From: Neolewinella persica DSM 23188
GTDB taxonomy: Bacteria; Bacteroidota; Bacteroidia; Chitinophagales; Saprospiraceae
Assembly: GCF_000373105.1 (NCBI RefSeq)
Contig: NZ_KB890433.1
Location: 16,286 to 80,285 of the forward strand
Reading direction: 5' to 3'
DNA: 64,000 nucleotides
Shown: positions 58,369-64,000 of the stretch, one piece after another
How positions within the stretch are numbered: position 1 is the stretch's first letter
Layout: every line of letters starts with the position of its first letter
Notes under the pieces: model-generated
Told to the model about the DNA's origin: nothing
Database searches by the model: none
The model's input: the letters and a program-made list of their open reading frames with translations, nothing else
Translations under genes and position numbers: made by a program

Positions 58369-59445
58369 CTAAGCAAGTACGTCCACACAGTTCAAGTCCT
58401 CAAACGCCTGCTTCAGGCGAGTGCTGAAGGATACTTCAGCTTTGCGGACCCAATTGCGGGGGTCGTAGTGCTTTTTGTTTGGAGAATCCGGACCATCGGG
58501 GTTACCAATTTGACCTTGCAGGTACTCCTTCTTCTCAGCTTCGAAGGCACGGACACCATCCCAGTAAGCCCACTGAAGATCGGTATCAATGTTCATCTTG
58601 ATCGCACCGTAGTCGATGGCTTCCCGGATTTCTGCCTGGCTGGAACCAGAACCGCCGTGGAAGACGAAGTTGATGGGATTATCGGTCTCAATGGAGAGTT
58701 TCTCCTTGAGGTACTCCTGGCTGTTCTTCAGGATCTTGGGCGTCAGTTCAACGTTACCTGGCTTGTACACACCGTGCACGTTACCGAAGGCAGCAGCGAT
58801 GGTGAAGCGGGGGCTGATTTTGTTCAGGGCCTGGTAGCTTTCAAAAACTTCCTCGGGCTGGGTGTACAGCTTACTGGAGTCTACGCCGGTATTGTCCACA
58901 CCATCTTCTTCGCCGCCAGTCACACCAAGTTCGATCTCGATCGTCATTCCGATCTTGGCCATTCGCTTGAAGTACTTGGCACAGATTTCCAGGTTTTCTT
59001 CCAAAGGCTCTTCGCTGAGGTCAAGCATGTGGCTGGAGTACAGCGGGAAACCACGCTTTTCGTAGAATTTCTCACCTGCGTCGAGCAGACCGTCGATCCA
59101 GGGAAGTAGACTTTTAGCACAGTGGTCGGTGTGCAGGATTACGGGAACACCGTAAGCCTCGGCCATAGTGTGTACGTGCATAGCACCGGAAAGGCCACCC
59201 ATGATGGCTCCTTTCTGGTCTTCGTTACCTAAGCCTTTGCCGGCGAAAAACTGAGCGCCGCCATTAGAGAACTGAACGATGACGGGGCTGTTGAGGGCCT
59301 TGGCTGTTTCCAGTACGGCATTTACCGTGCTGCTGCTAGTTACGTTGACCGCCGGGATAGCGAATTTGTTTTCGTTGGCGTAGCGGAACAGTTCACTAAC
59401 CTCATCTCCGTGAAGGACGCCGGCGCGGAAGGATTTCTTTGACAT
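58369..59445 (-). CDS. fbaA: Fructose-bisphosphate aldolase, class II
   Basis: A 358-residue zinc aldolase of glycolysis and gluconeogenesis, cleaving fructose 1,6-bisphosphate. It resembles E. coli FbaA in length and motifs: FAIPAVNVTSSSTVNAVLET, VILHTDHCAKSLLPW (catalytic Asp and zinc His), IEIELGVTGGEEDGVDNTG, FGNVHGVYKPGNVELTPKIL, NFVFHGGSGSSQAEI and KMNIDTDLQWAYWDGV. The ATG at 59445 is preferred over a TTG four codons upstream. A TATCTTCG element lies 30 bases before it. Confidence 0.96.
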   Translation of the reverse strand: MSKKSFRAGVLHGDEVSELFRYANENKFAIPAVNVTSSSTVNAVLETAKALNSPVIVQFSNGGAQFFAGKGLGNEDQKGAIMGGLSGAMHVHTMAEAYGVPVILHTDHCAKSLLPWIDGLLDAGEKFYEKRGFPLYSSHMLDLSEEPLEENLEICAKYFKRMAKIGMTIEIELGVTGGEEDGVDNTGVDSSKLYTQPEEVFESYQALNKISPRFTIAAAFGNVHGVYKPGNVELTPKILKNSQEYLKEKLSIETDNPINFVFHGGSGSSQAEIREAIDYGAIKMNIDTDLQWAYWDGVRAFEAEKKEYLQGQIGNPDGPDSPNKKHYDPRNWVRKAEVSFSTRLKQAFEDLNCVDVLA

Positions 59446-59474
59446 AGTTGTTTTCAATTTTTTGGGTTGCGGCG

Positions 59475-59482
59475 CGAAGATA
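59475..59482 (-). promoter_or_regulatory. -7 element of the aldolase gene
   Basis: TATCTTCG on the minus strand, one deviation from TANNTTTG, about 30 bases before the ATG. No -33 TTG is evident. Confidence 0.4.
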
Positions 59483-59516
59483 GTGAACGTCTGGTAGAGT
59501 CTCGTTGGAGAAGAAT

Positions 59517-59716
59517 AACCACTTAGGCATTAAGCGCACTAAATTGTGCACTGAGAAAATCTGGATTGTAGGCGTAATCGTTAGGAGTATTCAGACAGTA
59601 AAGGAATTACCGGTTACCCCCACTTATGCTGGGAATGGGCGCTGCTACGCAACCGATTTTCTCACAGAGGATGGCGCAGAGGGAGGCGCAGAGGGAGCAC
59701 AGAGAGGCGGTGTGAG
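59517..59716. repeat. Class III copy 8 and a class VI relative in a divergent gap
   Basis: AACCACTTAGGCATTAAGCG, then CACTAAATTGTGCACTGAG (59517-59555). At 59659-59716 TTCTCACAGAGGATGGCGCA and GAGGCGCAGAGGGAGCACAG repeat, ending with GTGTGAG, the inverse of the opening CTCACA. The full gap 59446-59852 contains no gene. Confidence 0.6.
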
Positions 59717-59852
59717 ATAAAAGAGCAGCCAGTAATTTAATGGAAGGCCTCTCACTGCCCCGACCTTAATCGAGTAATATCAGGTAGGTGCCAGATCGTA
59801 TCAGGACTAGGATTTAGGTAGGCCAAAATGCTACCTTTAGCCACCAAAACCA

Positions 59853-60284
59853 ATGCCCGTGTCAAAAACTTACCTCGACCCCACCCAGGAATCCGGCCGC
59901 GATTTCTACCTGAACGATATGTCCGGCCCCATCGTGATGCTCAACCTGCTCCGATTCAGGGAGGTAGCCGATTACAGTGCCAGTCCGGAACTGGCCCCGG
60001 CTGAACCCATCTCCGGAGCAAAGGCTTACGAGCATTACATGAAACACACGCAGCCCTTCCTGCAGGCTTCCGGAGGGGAGGTGCTTTTCATGGGCAAGGG
60101 AGGTAGTTTTCTCATTGGTCCGACGGACGAAAAATGGGACGCCGTAATGTTAGTAAAACAGCAGAGTAAGGACAGCTTCATGGCCTTCGCTCAAAATGAA
60201 GGATACCTTAAGGGTATTGGTCATCGGACGGCTGCGTTGGCGGATTCTAGGCTGCTGCCGATACAGGAGGGGAAGATGTGGTAG
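59853..60284 (+). CDS. DUF1330 family protein
   Basis: A 143-residue protein related to DUF1330 (ABM/dimeric alpha-beta barrel superfamily): GPIVMLNLLRFREVADYSAS, SGAKAYEHYMKHTQPFLQAS, GKGGSFLIGPTDEKWDAVML and FMAFAQNEGYLKGIGHRTAA. No catalytic activity is established. TACCTTTA at 59832-59839 is a likely -7 element, close to the ATG. The convergent gene ends two bases after its stop. Confidence 0.87.
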   Translation: MPVSKTYLDPTQESGRDFYLNDMSGPIVMLNLLRFREVADYSASPELAPAEPISGAKAYEHYMKHTQPFLQASGGEVLFMGKGGSFLIGPTDEKWDAVMLVKQQSKDSFMAFAQNEGYLKGIGHRTAALADSRLLPIQEGKMW

Positions 60285-60286
60285 CA

Positions 60287-60484
60287 TCACTCTAAGAAGT
60301 GATCCAACTCCTCCTTCTTGACCTCCCTGTTCCAGGCTTCTCGCAGGACCGGTTGTATCCACCAGATGCCAACTGGCCAGGCCAAAAGCGATAAGAACCA
60401 ACTGAAATACCTGTCCTTTCCTTCAAGTTTACCTAATAGCCAGGTTATTCTTATGAAGCACAGTAGGCACATTACGCCCCCCAA
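60287..60484 (-). CDS. Small membrane protein overlapping the GMC oxidoreductase gene
   Basis: A 65-residue protein with two short hydrophobic segments (MCLLCFIRITWLLG, and FSWFLSLLAWPVGIWWI) and a charged end (REVKKEELDHFLE). Its ATG lies inside the 3' end of the oxidoreductase gene (13-base overlap). A start five codons later (60472) would sit exactly at that gene's stop. It is judged real from the overlap, orientation and protein-like content; no family recognised. Confidence 0.5.
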   Translation of the reverse strand: MGGVMCLLCFIRITWLLGKLEGKDRYFSWFLSLLAWPVGIWWIQPVLREAWNREVKKEELDHFLE

Positions 60485-62094
60485 CTATCCTCATCTCCCC
60501 GATCATAGTCAGGAACCCGCGCCGAAGCCCCCGCATTATCCGCCATATATCCATCGGACAAAGGATAATCATCGGTTGTCACCCCACCAGCATTGAACCA
60601 TTCCTTCCGAATGTGTTCCGCTACCCGGATGGCGTTAGCGATGATCGTCAGTGTAGGGTTCGTCGCACCCTGCGAAGGTTGGAAGCTGGCGTCGACAACG
60701 TAAAGATTGTCCAGGTCCCAGGCCTTACAATTGGGGTCGAGGACGCTGGTTTTCGGGTTCGTTCCGAACTGCGCCGTCCCGGCCTGGTGCCAGGTGAACT
60801 CGAGTTCCTTGGTGGATCGGTAAAACTCACTGAATCCTGCTTTCTCCAAATAGTTCTGCTGGAAGTAATCCAGGAACTCGAAGTGGCTCTCCCGGTTGTT
60901 TGGCCGGTAGTTGAACTTGATGCCTTTACCTGTCCATTCGATTCGGTTGTGGCGGTCGGGGAGGTCTTCTGAGGTGAACCAAAAGTCGACGGCCAGGCGC
61001 TGCATTCGTCTGGCTTCTTCTTCCGTCAGGCCGAGGTGGCCATAGTCGCCCAGGATGCGGGTGTAGTGCGCCTTGCCGGTCAGCTGAATAGTACCGAGTG
61101 GGTAGGGGTGTTCGGGGCTGCCGTGGTAGAAATCGTGGCAACCGAGGGTCTTCTGGAAGACGACGTCGTTGTCCTTATCCGGGTTAATGGCAGAAATACC
61201 GCTCTGGTTATGCTTGGTGAAATTACGGCCGACCTGGTCGGAGGAGTTCGCTACTTTGGATTTTAGCAGCAGCGCTGCTGAGTTAATGGCCCCGCAGGAA
61301 ACGACGATGATGTCGGCGCTCAACTCCATCTTTTCTCCGTCACGCTCCAATTCAATTCTGGTGATTTTTCCATTTTCTTCCACCAGCCGATCAACGCGGG
61401 AGTTGGTCCACAGCGTCACGTTTTTGTGCTTCAGGGCGGGGCGGATCAGGGCGGTTTCTGCGTCTGATTTCGCGTGGAGCATGCACGGGAAGGGGTCGCA
61501 GGTATTACAGGCGATGCAGGGCCGCTTCCAGGGTTCGTTAATGTCGCGGTTGAGGGCCAGATTAGAGTGATGAATATTAAGGCCCAGCTTACCGAGGTCT
61601 GCGGCGACCTCCGCAATCCGCCCTTCATGTGGGAAGGCGGGGAAAGGGAATGGGCCACTTGCGGGGCCTTCTGTCGGATCTTCTCCCCGGTTGCCATGAA
61701 TTTTCATCACGTGCTCTGCCATCATATAATAAGGCTCGAACTCGTCGTACCCGATGCACCAGCCGGGAGAAATACCGCCCTTATGTTGCTGCTCAGTAAA
61801 ATCCTCCGGCCGTTGACGGTGCAGAAGTGCTCCGTACATTTTGGTGTTGCCCCCTACACGGTGATAAACAATGGGCTTCACCGTTTGTCCGTCGGGGCCC
61901 TCCCATTCCACCGGTGCTTTGTAGCCGTCTTTTCCGAAGATGAAGTGCGGATCCCAGTTTCGTTTTTCGCGGGGGAGGAAGCTGCCTTGTTCAAGGATCA
62001 GTATTTTCTTACCGGTGTCGGCCAGCGTGTAGGCCATAGTACCGCCGCCTGCGCCGGAGCCGATGATGATAACGTCGTAGTTGGATGTAGTCAA
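60472..62094 (-). CDS. GMC family oxidoreductase
   Basis: A 540-residue FAD enzyme. The FAD-binding motif is at the N terminus (YDVIIIGSGAGGGTMAYTLA ... ILILEQG). The GMC C-terminal domain has the active-site His in TWHQAGTAQFGTNPKTSVLD and NLYVVDASFQPSQGATNPTL. Four cysteines in PCIACNTCDPFPCMLHAKSD are typical of Bacteroidota GMC relatives of gluconate/glucoside 3-dehydrogenases. No signal peptide is seen. The start is a TTG at 62094 in the sequence AACTTGACT, right where a class VII repeat ends, so the repeat forms the immediate 5' flank. Confidence 0.9.
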   Translation of the reverse strand: MTTSNYDVIIIGSGAGGGTMAYTLADTGKKILILEQGSFLPREKRNWDPHFIFGKDGYKAPVEWEGPDGQTVKPIVYHRVGGNTKMYGALLHRQRPEDFTEQQHKGGISPGWCIGYDEFEPYYMMAEHVMKIHGNRGEDPTEGPASGPFPFPAFPHEGRIAEVAADLGKLGLNIHHSNLALNRDINEPWKRPCIACNTCDPFPCMLHAKSDAETALIRPALKHKNVTLWTNSRVDRLVEENGKITRIELERDGEKMELSADIIVVSCGAINSAALLLKSKVANSSDQVGRNFTKHNQSGISAINPDKDNDVVFQKTLGCHDFYHGSPEHPYPLGTIQLTGKAHYTRILGDYGHLGLTEEEARRMQRLAVDFWFTSEDLPDRHNRIEWTGKGIKFNYRPNNRESHFEFLDYFQQNYLEKAGFSEFYRSTKELEFTWHQAGTAQFGTNPKTSVLDPNCKAWDLDNLYVVDASFQPSQGATNPTLTIIANAIRVAEHIRKEWFNAGGVTTDDYPLSDGYMADNAGASARVPDYDRGDEDSWGA

Positions 62095-62135
62095 GTTGTC
62101 GGGTTGTCGAGTTGTCGGGTTGTCGAGATCCCGAA
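62092..62135. repeat. Class VII words at the GMC gene start
   Basis: CAAGTTGTCGGGTTGTCGAG, then TTGTCGGGTTGTCGAG. These are the same 8-base alternating words as at 55661-55711, and they touch the TTG start codon of the oxidoreductase. Confidence 0.75.
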
Positions 62136-62237
62136 TTGGTTAATTAGCTGGTGTCGAGAACATCAACTTTCGTGCTTGCTTAAGCGTGAAAGGACCAGGA
62201 TGGTTCATCTTTAGGAGTAGTTAATTATTCAGGTTTG

Positions 62238-62255
62238 GGCGCGGTCGCAGGTGCA
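62238..62255 (+). repeat. Class I 18-mer, copy s
   Basis: Exact copy (GGCGCGGTCGCAGGTGCA, followed by GAGGAAGG) in the divergent gap between the GMC gene and the DUF1573 gene. Confidence 0.85.
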
Positions 62256-62261
62256 GAGGAA

Positions 62262-62405
62262 GGATGAGAAAGCAGTATTCAGAATTCAGGGATCAGTGTT
62301 TAGGCTTTAGGATTCAGTGATCAGGGTTCAGAAATACAGGCAAGCCCCTTGCAACCTGTAACCTGCAACCTGTAACCTGTAACCTGCAACCTGTAACCTG
62401 CGACC
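62262..62405. repeat. Class IV and class V words side by side
   Basis: Class IV words (ATTCAGAATTCAGGGATC, AGGATTCAGTGATCAGGG) are followed at 62340-62405 by CTTGCAACCTGTAACCTG and further alternating CCTGCAA and CCTGTAA words, the inverse of the class V array at 33096. No gene in 62095-62539. Confidence 0.75.
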
Positions 62406-62469
62406 ATTGACAATCCGTTAACAACAATTCAATATCCATTGGCCGGAATCCCGCGTTGCTTGTATGATC

Positions 62470-62502
62470 TTTGTACGGACAACGAAAAAACCCGTATTTT
62501 CG
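62470..62502 (+). promoter_or_regulatory. Promoter of the DUF1573 lipoprotein gene
   Basis: TTTG at 62470-62473, 21-base spacer, TATTTTCG at 62495-62502 (one deviation). The ATG is 38 bases further on. Confidence 0.55.
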
Positions 62503-62539
62503 CGGTCAAATTTTAATAACCGGATCAAATTTATCCATT

Positions 62540-63055
62540 ATGTTTAAGCAACTCCTCTCTTTCGCTGCCGTGCTCGCACTGGCCTTTACTGTTTCTAGCT
62601 GCCAGTCTGGTGGTAACGACGCTGTTCGTGACGCTGCGCGTCAGACCGTTGAAACGGTAACTCCTCCTGCTGCTCCTGCAACTCCAAACCAACCAAGTGT
62701 TGCCGTTCCTTCCGGACCGATCACCACCGTTGCCTTCAACGACAACGGCACTTTTGACTTCGGTACTGTTACCGAAGGCGAGATCGTAAGCCACACTTTC
62801 TCTTTCACTAACACTGGTTCTGAGCCCCTCATCATTTCTGACGCTAAGGGTTCTTGCGGTTGTACCGTTCCTTCTAAGCCAACTGCTCCAATCGCTCCAG
62901 GCGAAGATGGCGAAATCACCGTTCAGTTCAACTCTAAGAACAAGAAAGGTGCCCGTAACCAGAAGGTAACGATCACGGCTAACACCAACCCTGCACAGAG
63001 CTTCATCTACCTTACCGGTACGGTGAACCCCGACCCTAACGCTGTAACTCAGTAA
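62540..63055 (+). CDS. DUF1573 domain lipoprotein
   Basis: A 171-residue lipoprotein (signal MFKQLLSFAAVLALAFTVSS with the lipobox Cys next). An Ala/Pro/Thr-rich linker (about 35-65) leads to a DUF1573 immunoglobulin-like domain: TFDFGTVTEGEIVSHTFSFT, GSEPLIISDAKGSCGCTVPS and GEDGEITVQFNSKNKKGARN. The GSCGCT cysteine pair is characteristic. It has its own promoter and terminator and regular, strongly biased codons, suggesting high expression. The role is structural or unknown. Confidence 0.92.
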   Translation: MFKQLLSFAAVLALAFTVSSCQSGGNDAVRDAARQTVETVTPPAAPATPNQPSVAVPSGPITTVAFNDNGTFDFGTVTEGEIVSHTFSFTNTGSEPLIISDAKGSCGCTVPSKPTAPIAPGEDGEITVQFNSKNKKGARNQKVTITANTNPAQSFIYLTGTVNPDPNAVTQ

Positions 63056-63087
63056 TTGGCAAGTTGCAAGTTGCAAGTTGCACACGG

Positions 63088-63123
63088 ACGCCCCGCTCAT
63101 TGGTTTGAGTGGGGCGTTTTTTG
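63088..63123 (+). terminator. Rho-independent terminator of the DUF1573 gene
   Basis: ACGCCCCGCTCA (63088-63099), loop TTGGTT, TGAGTGGGGCGT (63106-63117), one G-T pair, then TTTTTT. A textbook terminator 33 bases after the stop. Confidence 0.9.
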
Positions 63124-63470
63124 TGTTCGCTTCGCTCATGTTGCGGTTGTTCGCTTCGCTCACGTTGCAAAAGATTCGCTTCGCTCATGTTGCGGTTGTT
63201 CGCTTCGCTCACGTTGCAAAAGATTCGCTTCGCTCATGTTGCAGTTGTTCGCTTCGCTCACGTTACAGTTGTTCGCTTCGCTCATGTTGCAGTTGTTGCA
63301 GCCCTGTAACAGGAGCGCAGCGACCTGCAACCCCTGTAACCGGAGCGAAGCGACCCTGCAACCAGCGCGCAGCGCCCTGCAACCCCTGCAACCAGCGCGC
63401 AGCGCCCCTGCAACCCTTGCAACCAGCGCGCAGCGCCCTGCAACCAGCCCGCAGCGCCCCTGCAACCTTT
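63124..63470. repeat. Class II array D, upstream of ubiA
   Basis: The left side has seven copies of TTCGCTTCGCTCA separated by TGTTGCGGTTG, CGTTGCAAAAGA or CGTTACAGTTG, giving a higher-order period near 52 bases. The right side from 63300 has inverse words: GGAGCGCAGCGACCTGCAAC, GGAGCGAAGCGACC, then four CCAGCGCGCAGCGCCC-type units joined by CTGCAACC. It ends about 45 bases before the ubiA ATG. Reading frames through it give only repetitive peptides. Confidence 0.85.
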
Positions 63471-63514
63471 CCCCCTCCCGACTGTCTACCTCTTAAACCA
63501 CCTTTCACAACTAC

Positions 63515-64000
63515 ATGGCCGTTCTGCACCGCGTCAACGATTTTCTTTCCCTGGTCAAGTTCTCTCACACGATCTTCGCCTTGCCTTTTGCCTTGCTGGG
63601 CTTTTTCCTGGCGGTGCTTGATCATGGTGTGCTGCCCTGGCAAAAACTGGCACTCGTGGTGCTGTGCATGATCTTTGCCCGCTCTGCTGCTATGGCCTTC
63701 AATCGTTGGCAAGACCGGGATATTGATGGTAAGAACCCCCGAACAGCAGTACGGGAGATCCCCGCAGGGGTAATTTCCAGCAAGTCAGCCTTAGGCTTTA
63801 TCCTGCTCAACTCGACCTTGTTTATTTTGTGCGCGGGCATGTTGAATACCCTGTGCCTGGTGCTTTCTCCGATCGCGTTGCTGGTTATTCTGGGGTACAG
63901 CTATACCAAACGGTTTACTTACCTCTGCCACTTCATTTTAGGACTCGGATTAGCGCTTGCTCCGATCGGGGCCTATCTGGCAGTTACCGCCGAGTGGGCA
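63515..64000 (+). CDS. ubiA: UbiA-type prenyltransferase, cut by the window edge
   Basis: The first 162 codons of an integral membrane prenyltransferase, open at the window end. It begins MAVLHRVNDFLSLVKFSHTI; helices follow at about 20-37, 45-60, 95-110 and 112-128. The first Asp-rich motif, AFNRWQDRDIDGKNPRTAVR, matches the NRxxDxxxDxxNPRT signature of UbiA/MenA-type enzymes that attach an isoprenoid chain to an aromatic ring. Without the second Asp motif the acceptor (4-hydroxybenzoate or a menaquinone precursor) cannot be chosen; the NPRT form is closest to 4-hydroxybenzoate polyprenyltransferase-like proteins. Confidence 0.85.
   Translation, partial: MAVLHRVNDFLSLVKFSHTIFALPFALLGFFLAVLDHGVLPWQKLALVVLCMIFARSAAMAFNRWQDRDIDGKNPRTAVREIPAGVISSKSALGFILLNSTLFILCAGMLNTLCLVLSPIALLVILGYSYTKRFTYLCHFILGLGLALAPIGAYLAVTAEWA

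Noticed and set aside
60318-60596. Plus-strand 92-residue frame opposite the small membrane protein and the GMC gene
   Set aside because: It overlaps the GMC 3' coding region antisense and is rich in Pro, His and Thr without structure; the minus-strand frame fits the operon.

Overview
The window is a chromosome segment from a member of the Bacteroidota. It is most likely a Lewinella/Neolewinella-like marine member of the Saprospiria; this placement is inference from gene content and was not computed. The evidence is: secreted proteins ending in type IX secretion (T9SS) sorting domains, promoters of the Bacteroidota kind (TTG or TTTG, then TANNTTTG), weak Shine-Dalgarno signals, a LytS/LytTR two-component pair, a miaB / sigma-54 activator / lipoprotein cluster, a 2TM protein and a chain of SurA-like folding factors. 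One tRNA gene and about fifty protein genes are supported. The right edge cuts a UbiA prenyltransferase.

Layout. 1-9 kb: rpsU, a DUF1801 protein, two small related proteins, three successive periplasmic peptidyl-prolyl isomerase genes (2044-6305, minus), an MtfA-like peptidase and an ATP-grasp-like orphan. 9-18 kb: an unrecognised secreted protein, an aspartyl hydroxylase-like protein, a C-terminal processing protease, manA, metK and a three-helix membrane protein. 17.9-20.7 kb: tRNA-Arg(CCG) followed by a decayed tyrosine recombinase, an AT-rich orphan gene and an AT-rich methyltransferase, which looks like the scar of an integrated element. 21-31 kb: a beta-propeller lipoprotein, a LytTR regulator and kinase, a secreted S41 peptidase, a glycerophosphodiesterase, a large GH113-like glycosidase and a secreted sugar dehydrogenase. 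31-44 kb: a lipoprotein, bioA, a 1060-residue AsmA-like protein, RNase D and a secreted M4 metallopeptidase. 44-49 kb: an ECF sigma factor with a small partner, then miaB, the sigma-54 activator and a lipoprotein. 49-64 kb: a DUF2891 lipoprotein, two T9SS cargo proteins, cutC, a Tat-exported asparaginase-family enzyme, agmatine deiminase, class II aldolase, a GMC oxidoreductase, a DUF1573 lipoprotein and the start of ubiA.

The most unusual content is in the repeats. Nearly every intergenic space carries short word-like repeats, often facing each other as inverted copies. The clearest (called class I here) is an 18-base word, GGCGCGGNCGCAGGTGCA. It occurs 19 times in 64 kb, ten of them exact at all 17 fixed positions. 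It sits in most divergent promoter regions, in no convergent gap, and inside eight copies' worth of protein-coding sequence, where it is read in five different registers. Class II is arrays of TCGCTNCGCTC / GAGCGNAGCGA joined by GTTGCAGG / CCTGCAAC, built as large inverted repeats next to agmatine deiminase and ubiA. Class III is AACCACTAAGGCATTAAG. Class IV is CTGAATCCTGA words, class V is GTTGCAGGTTACAGG words, class VI is long hairpins rich in CTCCGC, and class VII is GTTGTCGAGTTGTCGGG words.

A second unexpected point is translational. bioA and the asparaginase-family gene have no ATG, GTG or TTG start that keeps their conserved N termini, but each has an ATT codon exactly where the start is expected.
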